This document shows, piece after piece, positions 1 through 11,400 of a DNA stretch of 64,000 bases (within the stretch, counting starts at the first letter, position 1; each line of letters opens with the position of its first letter). The position numbers and the translations under genes are program-made. Source of the stretch: Lepus europaeus (Eukaryota > Chordata > Mammalia > Lagomorpha > Leporidae); assembly GCF_033115175.1 (NCBI RefSeq), contig NC_084836.1, positions 76,536,253-76,600,252 of the forward strand. The letters run 5' to 3'. The notes under the pieces were generated by a model, which was not told the DNA's origin, did not search any database, and worked only from the letters and a program-made list of their open reading frames with translations.

Positions 1-270
1 AAATGAAAGGAGGAAATAAAATTGTCACCTTTAGCAGATGACGTGTTCCCATGTATAGAAAATCACAAGATTCCATCCAGAAACCATTAGAACTAAAAAA
101 TGACTTCAGCAGAGGTGTAGGAGACAAAGTCAGTGAGAAAAAAATCAATTTGTCTTTACACACCAATAGCAAATTATATGAGAAAGAAGTCAAGAAAGCA
201 ATCCCATTTCCAACAGCTACCAAAAAAAAAAAAAAAAAATTCCTCAAATACCTAGGACAAATTTTAAAGC
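1..270 (+). mobile_element. L1 ORF2 fragment, sense, reverse-transcriptase part
   Basis: Translated in pieces, this reads like the L1 reverse transcriptase after its catalytic FADD motif (ADD..., IENHKIPS, then a SICLYT-like string) and the following ...TPIAN... segment. Stops and frameshifts are frequent. It continues left of the window. Confidence 0.75.
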
Positions 271-277
271 ACAGTAA

Positions 278-374
278 GTGCTCACTTCAGCACTGAATAT
301 AAAAATACAAAGAAGATTAGCATGGTCCTTAAGCAAATACAATACACAAATTCTTGAAATGCTCCATAGTTTTT
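278..374 (+). pseudogene. U6 spliceosomal RNA pseudogene
   Basis: GTGCTCACTTCAGCA at the start, AGAAGATTAGCATGG in the middle and CAAATTCTTGAAATGCTCCATA at the end follow U6 snRNA in order. About 10-15 nt near the centre are missing and several substitutions are present. It abuts L1 sequence on the left, and its 3' end has been split by a type B SINE at 370-717, so its last 12 bases appear twice. It cannot be functional because the internal region is eroded and no snRNA promoter precedes it. Confidence 0.85.
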
Positions 375-717
375 TTTTTTTTTTTTTTTTTTTACAGGCA
401 GAGTGGACAGTGAGAGAGAGACAGAGAGAAAGGTCTTCCTTTTGCCATTGGTTCACCCTCCAATGGCCGCCGCGGTAGCGTGCTGCGGCCGGCGCACTGC
501 GCTGATCTGATGGCAGGAGCCAGGTACTTATCCTGGTCGCCCATGGGGTGCAGGGCCCAAGCACTTGGGCCATCCTCCACTGCACTCCCGGGCCACAGCA
601 GAGAGCTGGCCTGGAAGAGGGGCAACCGGGACAGGATCGGTACCCAGACCGGGACTAGAACCCGGTGTGCCGGCGCTGCAAGGTGGAGGGTTAGCCTAGT
701 GAGCCGTGGCGCCGGCC
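370..717 (-). mobile_element. C-SINE type B, full length, in the U6 pseudogene
   Basis: Reading the minus strand, the element starts GGCCGGCGCC, contains the tRNA-like head, and ends CTGCCTGT plus poly(A). The TSD is AATGCTCCATAG on both sides (358-369 and 719-730), taken from the U6 pseudogene 3' end. Its purity and clean TSD suggest a young copy. Confidence 0.95.
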
Positions 718-735
718 TAATGCTCCATAGTTTTT

Positions 736-1207
736 AAACACATATTGCAGACTCTAGAGCAACCACTACAAAAAGGAAAAAAAAAATGCATAACTGAAAT
801 GCTAAGAAAGAGGAGAAGGAGTGACATTGTGATATAGTGGGTTAAGTTAGTTGCTGTTTGCATCTCATATCGGAATGCCCATTTGAGTCTGGGCTGCTCC
901 ATGTCAGATCCACCTTCCTGTTAATGTTTCTGGGAAAACAGCAAAGGATGGCCCGAGTGCTTGGGCCCTTGCCACCCACATGGGAAATCCAGATGGAATT
1001 CCAACTTCCTGACTTCCACATGGCCCAACCCTGGCCATTGCAGCCATTTGGGCAGATGGAAGAGCTCTCTCTGTCTCTCTCCCTCTATTTCTCCCTCTTC
1101 GTCTCTCTGTAATTCTGCCTTCCAAATAAATAATTTTGAAAGAAGAGAGAATGGAATCATATAAAATGCTCAATTTTAAACTATAAAAGGGAGGAAAAGA
1201 GTGGAAG
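736..1207 (+). mobile_element. L1 fragment, sense, near the ORF2 5' part, split by a SINE
   Basis: The strings CTCTAGAGCAACCACTA (750-770) and ATGGAATCATATAAAATGCTC (1150-1172), then GAAAAGAGTGGAAG, are recognisable from the old-L1 region at the ORF1/ORF2 boundary. An older C-SINE (820-1140) interrupts it. The assignment rests on memory of the L1M consensus, not on an alignment. Confidence 0.5.
820..1140 (+). mobile_element. C-SINE, older diverged copy
   Basis: The head GTGACATTGTGATATAGTGG, GATGGCCCGAGTGCTTGGGC in the middle, and the tail CTGCCTTCCAAATAAATAA match the C-SINE layout with many substitutions. Confidence 0.85.
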
Positions 1208-1211
1208 ACTG

Positions 1212-1252
1212 GGGTGGGCGCTGTGGTATAGTGGGCCGTTGGTTTGCATATG
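1212..1252 (+). mobile_element. C-SINE head fragment
   Basis: GGGTGGGCGCTGTGGTATAGTG is the start of a C-SINE, cut off after about 40 bp where antisense L1 begins. Confidence 0.55.
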
Positions 1253-1339
1253 GCCTTTAGTATGTTGTGGAATGTTCCTTCTTTCCTAGTTTGTTCAGTC
1301 TTTATCATGAAAGGGTGTTGGATTTTATCGCATGCCTTT

Positions 1340-1818
1340 TTTTTTTTTTTTGGACAGGCAGAGTGGACAGTGAGAGAGAGAGAGAGACAGAGAGAAAGGT
1401 CTTCCTGGCCGGCGCCGCGGCTCAATAGGCTAGTCCTCCGCCTCGCGGCGCTGGCACACCAGGTTCTAGTCCCCGTCGGGGTGCCAGATTCTGTCCCAGT
1501 TGCCCGTCTTCCAGGCCAGCTCTCTGCTATGGCCCAGGAGTGCAGAGGAGGATGGCCCAAGTCCTTGGGCCCTGCACCCACATGGGAGACCAGGAGAAAC
1601 ACCTGGCTCCTGCCTTCGGATCAGCGCGGTGCGCTGGCCGCAGCGGTAAAAAGGAAGACCTTTTTCTCTGTCTCTCTCTCTCTCACTATCCACTCTGACT
1701 GTCAAAAAAAAAAAAAAAAAAGGTTTTCCTTTTCCATTGGTTCACCCCCCAATGGCTGTTGCGGCCGGCGTACCGCACTGATCTGAAGCCAGGAGCCAGG
1801 TGCTTCTCCTGGTCTCTC
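1340..1818 (-). mobile_element. C-SINE type B, antisense, interrupted by another SINE
   Basis: The two outer pieces, 1340-1407 and 1722-1818, are one antisense type B copy, truncated on its sense 5' side at the GACCAGGAGAAGCACC segment. The TSD is ATCGCATGCCTTTT on the left and ATCACATGCCTTTT on the right. Its middle is displaced by the + copy at 1408-1721. Confidence 0.85.
1408..1721 (+). mobile_element. C-SINE type B, sense, nested inside the antisense copy
   Basis: It begins GGCCGGCGCCGCGGCTCAAT and ends CTGACTGTC plus about 17 A. The TSD is AAGGTCTTCCT before and AAGGTTTTCCT after. The order of events is clear: L1, then antisense B, then this copy. Confidence 0.92.
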
Positions 1819-2462
1819 ATCACATGCCTTTTCTACATCTGTGGAGATGGCTACATGGTTTTGTCCTTCACTTTTATTGATTTGCCTATGTCGAACCATT
1901 CTCGCATCCCTGGGATGATTCCCACTTGATTAAAGTGAATAATCTTTATAATGTGCTATTGGATCTGGTTTGCCAGTGTTTTGTTGAGGAGTTTTGCATC
2001 TCTGTTCATCAAGGATATTGGCCAGCTAGCTTGCTTCCTGTCTTCCTTCCCCTTGTCTTGTCTTGGTATCAGGGTAGTACTGGCCTTATAGAATGAGTTT
2101 GGGAGAATTCTCTCCTCTTCTAATTTTTGGAATAATTTAGGAAAAATTAATATTACTTCTTTAAATGTTTGATAAAATTCTGCCGTGAAGCCATCTGGCT
2201 CCTTGATGAGAGACTTCTTTTAAAAAATTATTAATTTAGTCTTATTTCTTATACTTATTGGTCTGTTTAGATATTTCATTTCTTCATGATTCAGTCTTGG
2301 TAAGTTATATGTATTCAGGAATTTGTCCATTTATTTTAAGTTATCAAATTTGTTGGTGTTTAATTGTTCTTAATAATCTCTAAAAATCCTTTGTGTCTAT
2401 TGTATCAGTTGTAGTCGCTCCCTTTTCATCTCTGATTTTTTTGAATCTTCTCTATTTTTCTT

Positions 2463-2792
2463 TTTTTTAAAGATTTATTTATTTATTTGAAAGGCAGAGC
2501 CACAGAGAGACAGAGGCAGAGAGAGAGAGAGATGTCCTCTATCCACTTATTCGTTCCCCAGATGGCTGCAACGGCCAGAGCTGTGCTGATCTGAAGCCAG
2601 GAGCCAAGAGCTTCTTCTGGGTCTCTTACGTGGGCACAGGGGCCCAAGCACTTGGGTCATCTTCCACTGCCTTCCCAGGTCAAAGAAGAGAGCTGGATCA
2701 GAAGTGTAGCAGCCAGGACTCGAACCGGCGCCCAGATGGGATGCCGGCACTGCTGGCAGCGGCTTCACCTGCAACACTACAGCACCGGCCCC
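2463..2792 (-). mobile_element. C-SINE type A
   Basis: A full-length antisense copy runs from the tail AAAGATTTATTTATTTATTTG to the head complement AGCACCGGCC. A perfect 13-bp TSD, CTCTATTTTTCTT, flanks it (2450-2462 and 2793-2805), inside L1. Confidence 0.93.
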
Positions 2793-2954
2793 CTCTATTT
2801 TTCTTAGTCTGACTTTGGCTTGTCAACCTTGTTATGCTTTCAAAGACCCACCTCTTTATTTCATTGATTTTTGTTTTTTTTTTTAGTCTCTGTGCCATTT
2901 TTTTTTTTTTTGTGCTCTGAGTTTTATTATTTCTGTCTTCTAATTTAAACTTTT

Positions 2955-3311
2955 TTTTAGATTTATTTTTTATTTATTTGAAGGACAGAGGTACAGAGAG
3001 AGCAGGAGAGACAGAGAGACAGAGAGAGAGAGGGAGAGAGAGAAAGAAAGAAAGATCTTCCATCTGCTGGTTGATTCCCCTAATAAATACCTGGCTGGGG
3101 CTGTGCTAGGCTGAAGCCAGGAGCCCAGAACATCTTTTGGGTCTCCTACATGGGTCCAGGGGCCCAAGCACTTGGGCCATCTTCTGCTGCTTTCCCAGGT
3201 GCATTAGCAGGGAGCCAGATTGTAAGTAGAGCAACTGAATCTCAACTGGTGCTCATACAGGTTGCTGGTGCCACAGGTTGTGGCTTAACCTGCTATGCCA
3301 CAGCGCTGGCC
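2955..3311 (-). mobile_element. C-SINE type A, with expanded GA-rich stretch
   Basis: The antisense copy runs from an AGATTTATTTTTTATTTATT tail to CCACAGCGCTGGCC. The purine stretch GAGAGACAGAGAGAC... at 2995-3055 is longer than usual. Confidence 0.88.
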
Positions 3312-3519
3312 TCTTCTGTCTACTGATTTTGAGCTTGCTTTGTTCTTGTTTTTCCTAGTACCTTGAGATACAGTGATAGGTTGTTTCTTTGAGATATTTC
3401 TGCTTTTTTGATGTAAGCATTAATTACTATAAACTTTCCTCTTTGTACTGCTTTTGCTGTATGCCATAGGTTTTGGTATGCTGTTTCCATTTTTATCTGT
3501 TTCAAGAAAATTTAAAATT

Positions 3520-3827
3520 TTTTTGAAAATTTATTTATTTATTTGAAAATCAGAGTTAGAGAGAGAGGTCTTCCATCTACTGGTTCACTCCTAAGATGAC
3601 TACGATGGTCAGTACTGAACCAGGCTGAAACCAGGAACCAGGAGCTTCTTCAAGGTCTCCCCCATGGGTGGCAGGGGCCCAAGTACTTGGTTGTCTTTCA
3701 CTGCTTTTCCCAGGCTGTTAGCAGGGAGCTGAATCAGAAAAAGAACAGATGGGACATGAACCAGTGCCCATATGAGATACTGGCGTTGCAGGTGGTGGCT
3801 TTACCTGCTGAGCCACAATGCCAGCCC
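3520..3827 (-). mobile_element. C-SINE type A
   Basis: An antisense copy ends GCCACAATGCCAGCC. An imperfect TSD, GAAAATTTAAA and GAAAATTTTAAA, flanks it. Confidence 0.88.
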
Positions 3828-3849
3828 TGAAAATTTTAAATGTTACAAT

Positions 3850-4165
3850 ATATGTTTGTTATTTGAGAAGGAGAGAGACAGACAGACAGACAGACTGACT
3901 ATGCTGCCATGTGCTTGTCCACTCCCAAGTGCCTGCAATAGGCGGTGCTAGGCTCCATTGAAGCTGGGAGCAAGGAACTTAATCTGGATCTCTCCCAGGG
4001 GTTGCAAGTGCACAACTACTTGAGCTGTCACCTGCTGCTTTCCAGGGTGCACATTAACTGGAAGCTGGAATCAGGAGCAGAGGTGGGACTTGAACCCAGG
4101 CACTCTGATATAGAACCAGGTTTCCCAGTCATTGGCATTAACTGCTAGGCCAAATGCCTGTCCCC
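3850..4165 (-). mobile_element. C-SINE, old diverged subtype
   Basis: The elements GAGAAGGAGAGAGACAGACAG, CCAGGGGTTGCAAGTGCAC, TTGAACCCAGGCACTCTGATA and a GCCTGTCCC end follow the antisense order of an older C-SINE lineage with a longer, different middle. Confidence 0.75.
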
Positions 4166-7100
4166 ACATTTTACGTTTCTTCCTTGATCCATTGGTTGTT
4201 CAAGAGTTAATTGTTTAATTGCCCTGTATTTATATCATTTCCTAAATTTTTCCTGCTGATTTTTAGTTTTATTGCATTGTGATCAGAAAAGATGCACAAC
4301 GTAATTCCTTTTTTTAGAACTCGCTGAGACTAGTTTTGTGACCTAGTATGTGATGTGTCATGGAGAATGTTCCATTGTTAAGAAGAATGTGTATTCTGTA
4401 GATGTTGGCCGGAACATTCTGTAGATCTCTCTCAAGTCTGATTCATCTAGGGTACATTTTAACTGTGCCGTTTCTTTGCTGGTGTCTGGTCTGTACATCT
4501 GCCCGTTGTTGAAAGTGAGGTGTTAAAGTCCCATGTTATTGTATTAGAGTCTGTCTGCCCCTTTAGCTCTATTTGCTTTTGATGTTTGGGCACTCTGATA
4601 TTGGGTGCATGTATATTTTTAATTGTTATTTCCTCTTTCTAAATTAACTTTTTATCATTATATAAAGCCTTTCCTTGTCCCTTTTTTACTGCTTTTGGCT
4701 TAAAATCTATTTTATCTGATAGAAAAATAGCTGTTCCTGTACGTTCTTCCATGACTTCCCTTTCAGTGTGTGGGTGACCTTAGATGTGAGGTGTTTCCTG
4801 TCAGCAGCATGTAGGTTGGCCTTGTTGTTAGCCCAATCAGTCCTTTTAATCAGAGACTTTAATATATTTTCAGTTAAGGTATTAATGAAAGATAAGGTTT
4901 TAGTCCTGCCAGTTGGATAATTATTTTCTAGTTTTATAATTCCTCCCTCCCTCCCTTCCTCTCTTACTCCCACCCTTCCTTGCAGCTTTCTTTTGTAGTT
5001 AAATGATTTTTTTTTTCTAGTATTGTGTTTTCATTCCTCATTATTTTTTTAAGTGGATTATAGATTTTTGCTTTGTGATTACCATGAGGGTTTCAGGAAA
5101 CATCTTCTGTGAGATGATAGCAACTTAACATTGGTTATAAATATAGGGAAAGAAACAAAAAGAAAAATAAAAGATTAATAATGAATTCTACACTTGTACA
5201 TTTCATATCCCCATATTTTAAGTTTTTGGTCTCTCTTTTTATATCTTTTTATAAAGATATAAAACATCTTTATATTGTTTATATTATATGTCTGTTAACA
5301 TATCAATGTAGTTTCAAAAATTATTTATTCTTATATTCTTAAATACTGCATGTGAGCGGTTTATGTACCATACTTAAAATATTAGCACATTTTGAATTTG
5401 TATAATTATTCTTACTGTTGAGTTTTCTGCCTTCTGATATTTTCTTCTTTTTAGTGTCTTTCAGTTTGAAGAACTCCCTTTGTCATTTCCTATAAGACAG
5501 AGCTGATGGTGATAAATCTGGCTTTTGCATGTCAGAGAATGTCTTTATCTGTCCCTCATGTCTAAAGGATAGCTTTGCTGGGCAGTGCTCTTGGCTGGCA
5601 GTTTTTCCCTTCAGTGCCCTGGAAGTCCCACCCCACTCTGCCTGGAAGTCTGCAGTCAGGCAAACGGGGACATCTTTATGTGTTATTTATTTATTTATTT
5701 TCCTTGTCCTTCACCCTGGAAAGCTTGATTATAATGTGATTTGGGGTGGACTTGATTGATTTGAATCTGCCTGTGACCTCTGACCTTCCTATGCCTGGAT
5801 AGTTGTATCTTTCTCTTGGTTTGGGAGGTTTTCTGCTGTCTCTTTAAATATGCTTTGTAATGTGGATTACAGTGATATCAGTGCTTTTAACTCTGTCTTA
5901 AAGTCTCCATAAACTTTCTCTGCTCTTTGTAATTTTTTTGCCTTTGCGTATTTTTAAGTAGCCTGTCTCTGAACTCACCATTTCTTTCTTGTTTGACCTA
6001 TTCTGCGCTTTTTAAAATTACTTCCATCTTTTTTGAGTCCTTGTGTTAGAATATTAAATTGTTTCTCTGTGTTCTCTCGAGATCTCTTAAAACAGCTATT
6101 TTGAACTCTGCACCTGAGAATTTGCAGGTGTCGGTAGCTCTCTGGTTTGTTTCTGGAGGGATCGAAAGGGAGATCCTCCTGAAGCCCCTTGATTCTGGGG
6201 GGCACTTGGATCAGCTGCACCTGGGAGGATTAGGAGTTCTTTCCAGACTGCGTCCTCTGGCTTCGGTTGTGGCTGTTCTTCCTGAGATTCTGGGCAGCCC
6301 GCTTGTTTTCTCTCAGCTTCTGGATGCTTCTCTTTCAGCAATGGCTGCGTTAAGGTGCCACAGGTCTCCTCCTGTTGGTGTTACTGCCGTTTCAGCCCTG
6401 GAGGACCCCAAAGCCCCAGATGTGCAGTTGCTGTGTTGTTCAGAGTGATCTGGGGGAACCATCTAAAAATGGGCAGTGTGTCTCTGTAAGCCTCTTCCTA
6501 GGGATGGGGTCAGCCCAAAGACCTAGTCCTGTGACTACCAGGACCACATCTGGGGCCCATGGGCTACTGAGCCCAGGGCAGCAAGGGGGTTGGGGGTAGG
6601 ATCAAAGCCCATGCTGGTATGGCATGGCTGTATACTGCTGAGGTGGACTCAACACCTAAGGCTGCTGTGGTGAACCACAGATGATGCTGGCTGCGATATG
6701 CATCAGATCAACGGGACTCCAGCTGGCTCTGCAGCAGGTCTAGATGCCCTGTTCATAGTTACTGGCCCTGCTATGGGAATGGTTAAGATCCACCCAGTGC
6801 TGAGTCCCAGTCATAGTTCTGTGATTCCTTTCTGCCTCTTCAAGTTAGGGCAGGGGTTATAAAGGCATCCCCTTGGCTGCCTGTGCTGGCGCTAACCAGA
6901 TCTCACAGTCACCAGGCCCTGGACAGTTTTGGGGAGTACATCAGGCCCAGCGAGGCTGGCAGTAACACTTGCCAAAGTGAATCTGCCCTAACAGGTCTGT
7001 CCCATTGAATTTATTCCACCAGAGCGTGGGTCTCTCTTCAGTGCCAGGACACCTCTAGAGGCCTCCTCTGGGAGCACTGACCTGGGGTGGAGTCCTTTGG

Positions 7101-7669
7101 GCTTTATCAGGTGCTGCTGGAGTGGGCCTGGCTGTGAGTTCCAAGGCAGAGTCCTAAGCTCGCTTTCTTACCCTGCTCTCCTGTGGATCTTGCTCTGCTG
7201 TCTGCTGGAGGCTGGAGGCTGGAGGAGGAGTCGTGGAAACGGTGCCTTGGCTGCTTGGCTAAAGAGAGTCAGAAGTCCAAGTCTGCTCCTACTGGTCTGG
7301 GAGCAGGGGCCATGGGCCCTGTCTGGCATATTCCCGTGGTGGGCCTAGTATTGGGTTTCAAGTCTGTAGTCTGAACTTAATTCTTTCTCTGTCCTCCAAC
7401 TGGGAGGTGAAGCATCTCTCTTCACACTGCCCTACTTGGAGCTGGGAGAGGGATAACACAGGCAACTCTCTCCTTCTTGCTTCCTTCAATGCACCTTATT
7501 ATGATACCAAAAGCAGGCACTGTGATGTCTCACCTGGATTCCTGAGTGGTGGTGAAGGTGATTTGGTATGTGAATATCTGCTCCGATTGGTGTCGCTGTG
7601 GGGAAACAGTCCCTGGCCGTCTTACTCAGCTGCCATCTTGCTGCACCCTCAAATGAGAGGCTTTTCTTA

Positions 7670-7962
7670 TTACAAAAATTATTTTAGAAGCTGGGGGATA
7701 AAGAGAGAGGCAGGGAGACAGAGAGAGCATCTATCCACGGATTCACTCCTCAAATACCCACAAAGGCCCTTAGCTTGGGTTGGTGCTGGGAACCAGGAGT
7801 TCAATCCATATCTCACACATGAATGGCAGGAACCACATTACTTGAGCCATCATCATTGCTTCCCAGGGTCTGCACTAGCAGGAAGAGGGAGGCAGGAGTC
7901 AAAGGTTGGATCAAACTGAGGCACCCCTGTATCAGGCAACTGCTAGGTCACACAAATGGGCA
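7670..7962 (-). mobile_element. C-SINE, old diverged subtype
   Basis: The layout resembles the copy at 3850-4165 (TGGCAGGAACCACATTACTTGAGCC, AGGCACCCCTGTATCAGGC). It lies just beyond the L1 5' end. Confidence 0.7.
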
Positions 7963-8391
7963 CCTTGGGGGAGCAGCGTGCATTCATGGTAGCCTGAAGG
8001 ATTCCCAGAAGTTCTTCCCCTTTGATAGGATGTTGCAGCATCATTGTCAGACAAGGTGAACATGAGCGCGTGCCCCTGATGCTAAGCTTCAGTCAAGTGA
8101 TTCTGCACTGGGAACTGTCCCTGCAGTTCTCACCGCTGATGGCTGTGTGCCACTCCTTGCTTGGTGGTTCAGGCCCACACACTGACTCCCTAGGCCCCCA
8201 GTTTTATTGCTGTGAGTTTTAAGGATTTTTTTTTTAAATTCCCAGACACTACTTCCCCTTAAGCTTCAGAACTGCCCTTTCTTCTCTGGAGGTGAATTAA
8301 CATAAACCGGCCACCCTGTTTTAGGAGGTGATGTGGTCTTGGTTTTAGACCAAGTCCATAGTGCTCTTTTCCTTTTGTTTCTTTTAAACAG
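7963..8391. other. Unique APMAP intron sequence before the first visible exon
   Basis: I recognise no repeat here. The stretch ends in a good pyrimidine tract (8361-8391) for the following acceptor. The preceding APMAP exon is not in the window. Confidence 0.6.
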
Positions 8392-8484
8392 ACGTGATGT
8401 TTACCGGGACAGCAGATGGCCGAGTCGTCAAACTGGAGAATGGCGAAATTGAGACCATCGCCCGGTTTGGGTCGGGCCCTTGCA
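8392..8484 (+). CDS. APMAP: APMAP exon (first in window, probably exon 4)
   Basis: The acceptor is a pyrimidine-rich run ending in AAACAG and the donor is GTAAGT. The exon starts in phase 1: the first base of an Asp codon comes from the previous exon. It encodes VMFTGTADGRVVKLENGE and on to FGSGPC, leaving one base (A) of a Lys codon. This is an early propeller blade. Confidence 0.95.
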
Positions 8485-11400
8485 GTAAGTGTGTGACACA
8501 AGTCCTTCCGCAAGAGGTCAGATTGTCACGTGCAGCTGCTTCTCCCTAAAGTCAGTTTCAGAACCCCTGAGCTTCTGGCACATGGAATGCGATGTGGTTG
8601 TTACCGCACGTGGGCCCTGGACCTCATGGTGCCACCTGCCCCACGCAGTTCCTTCAGGTGTGGGTTTACCTTCGTGGTCCCCTCAGAGTGAACAGGTGCT
8701 GAGGGCATGCTGCTGTCACAGAGCTTTGTCATTCCTTGGACATTTAAATCTAATCCCTATATTAGCTTCCTAGGAGTTTCAGAAGGGTGGGTCAAAGTTC
8801 ACTCAGACTTTGGAAAACTAGAGTAGAATCCCACTTTTTTTTTTTTTTTTTTTTTGACAGATAGACAGTGAGAGAGAGACAGAGAGAAAGGTCTTCCTTC
8901 CATTGGTTCACCCCCCAAATGGCCGCTACGGCTGGAGCTACGCCGATCTGAAGCCAGGAGCCAGGTGCTTCCTCCTGGTCTCCCATGCGGGTGCAGGGGC
9001 CCAAGCATTTGGGCCATCCTCCACTGCCTTCCCAGGCCATAGCAGAGAGCTGGACTGGAAGAGGAGCAACTGAGACTAGAACCCGGTGCCCATATGGGAT
9101 GCCGGTGCCGCAGGTGGAGGATTAGCCAAGTGAGCCACAGTGCCGGCTGCAAAGAATCCCACTTTTTAACAGCTGGTGGGCCATAGACTTCTTATTAGTT
9201 ATGATGTTTTAATAATTGGAATTTTTTTCTTAACAAATGATGCATTTTCATTGTGAAGCAGAAACAACACAGAGATACGCACCTCCCTAAAAAAAGTAAA
9301 AATCACCCTAGAGTGGTCTCAGTATTACAGTTACCACCATTTTAGTAACTTCTCAGGCATCTTTCTACTCATTGGCATCCACATCTAGTTTTATTTGATG
9401 GATTGTTTACTAATTTGGTTATTTAATCTGTTTCTGCACCATCTTGGCAATAAGCACCTGCAACGAGTACCTGTGATAAGTTCCCGCAGTGAGCACCTAC
9501 TCTGAGTACCTGCAGTAGCACCCGCAGTGAGCACTGACCATGAGCACCCACCGTGAGCACCCACAGTAGTACCCACAGTGAGCACCCACAGTGAGCACCT
9601 GCAGTGAGCACCCACAGCAGCACCCACAGTGAGCACCTGCAGTGAGCACCCACAGTGAGCACCTGCAGTGAGCACCCACAGCAGCACCCACAGTGAGCAC
9701 CTGCAGTGAGCACCCACAGTGAGCACCTACAGGGGCTGTCCTTACTCTAACGTCATGGTCATTTTGCTCTGTCCGGCGTGATGTATTTGTAGGAAGGAGG
9801 GATGAGGTACTTGACATGGAGGAGGGCACCAGTGGCATCTTGAGCCAGCCACCAATTCCTGTCTGTTTGTTTCCCTAGAAAGCCGAGATGATGAGCCTGC
9901 TTGTGGGAGACCTCTGGGCATCCGCGCGGGGCCCAACGGGACTCTGTTTGTGGCCGATGCTTACAAAGGACTATTTGAAGTAAACCCTTGGAAACGTACG
10001 TGACAACATCTTGTTCCCTTCTGTGATGATTTCAGACCTTTTTAACAATGTGTTTAATAGGATTTGTTAAATACAGTCTGCTGTAGACTCTGAATATCTT
10101 CTCTCTCTTTAGTTTTTTTTTTTTTTTTTTTTAAGATTTATTGATTGATTTAAAAGTCAGAGTTAGAGGGAGATATCTTCCATCCAATGGTTCGTTCACT
10201 CCCCAAATGGCTGTTGTGGCCAGGGTTGGGCCAGGCCAAAGCCAGGAGCTGGGAACTTCATCCAGGTCTCCCACGTGGATGCAGGGGCCCAAAGATTTGG
10301 ATCACCTTCTACTGCTTTCCCAGGCCATTAGCAGGGAGCTGGATCGGAAGTGGAGCAGCCAGGACAGGAACCAGCGCTCATATGGGATGCTGGCACTGCA
10401 GGCAAGAGCTTTACCTGCTGTGCCACAGTGCTGGCCCTCTCAGTGTTTTCGTATTCACTGAGTTGTATTGCAAGCACTGTCCACATGTATCAGCTTGTGC
10501 TGGACACCAGCATACTCCCTACCCATGACTGCATTTGATCTGGACCCTGACTTCTCAGGAGATTCATTCTGAGGGTATTAGGCCTCTTTCATCTTTGTTT
10601 CCCTGTGTATCTCTCTACAGCTTGTCTGTCTGTCTGTCTTCTGTCTCCCTCTCAGTCTTCTCTTGGTTGCTGTCCCCTTTGTCTCTTTCTTTCTTTTTCC
10701 AGTTCCTCCTCTCTCTCCCATCTCAGGTCATGGGGTCACCTTGACCAGTGCTATAATATTAGCTGTGAGTGTCTTCCTGGTGGAAGTCCGTGCTGTGGAA
10801 GCATCTGTTGTTCTGGGCAGTGCCAAGGGGCTTGAACTTGGGCCCTGCAGCCCCAGGATTGCCCTTTGCTGACTGTGTGATGATGTGTCAGCTTTCCTCT
10901 TCTGTAGATTAACAGCTGTCCCTGCCCCGTGAGAGTGCTGTGCAGGTTTAAGTGAGATTATACACGGAAATGAATGTTTTTTTCTATGATTTTTTTTTTT
11001 TTTACACAGGCAGAGTTAGACAACGAGAGAGAGAGAGACAGAGAGAGTTATAGACAGTGAGAGAGACAGAGAGAAAGGTCTTCCTTCTGTTGGTTCACCC
11101 CCTAAATGGCTGCTACGGCCGGTGTGCTGCACCGATCCAAAGCCAGGAGCCAGGTGCTTCTCCTGGTCTCCCATGCGGATGCAGGGCCCAAGGACCTGGG
11201 CCACCTCCACTGCACTCCCAGGCCACAGCAGAGAGCTGGCTTGGAAGAGAGGCAACCAGGACAGAATCCGGCGCCCTGACCAGGACTAGAACCCGGGGTG
11301 CCGGCGCCGCAGGCGGAGGATTAGCCTAGAGAGCCGTGGCGCCGGCCTTTTTCTATGATTTTTAAAGGCACACTGCTGCTACTTTATTTGAAAGCAAATG

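Larger units (their letters stand above)
1254..7650 (-). mobile_element. Old L1, antisense, nearly complete to its 5' end, broken by six SINE insertion sites
   Basis: Minus-strand translation near 1240-1340 and 1820-1900 gives ACDKIQHPFMIKT and [18 protein letters not shown], which are L1 reverse-transcriptase motifs. The sequence then runs back through the ORF2 endonuclease region (4300-4960), ORF1-like sequence (about 5950-6220) and a GC-richer 5' UTR. It ends at CAGCTGCCATCTTGCTGCACCC near 7649, whose complement starts with the AAGATGGCAGCTG typical of an L1 5' end. Stops and frameshifts throughout make it dead. SINEs sit at 1340-1818, 2463-2792, 2955-3311, 3520-3827 and 3850-4165. It lies antisense in an APMAP intron. 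Confidence 0.8.

Noticed and set aside
904-1602. 232-codon minus-strand frame
   Set aside because: It runs through SINE sequence into L1 reverse-transcriptase sequence; a chance read-through, not a gene.
9455-9735. CRISPR-like repeat array
   Set aside because: Units are head to tail without unique spacers, in a mammalian intron. It is a minisatellite.
9391-9838. Cysteine-rich repetitive open frames on the minus strand
   Set aside because: They exist only because the 13-bp minisatellite lacks stops in several frames. There is no start context, splice signal or family match.
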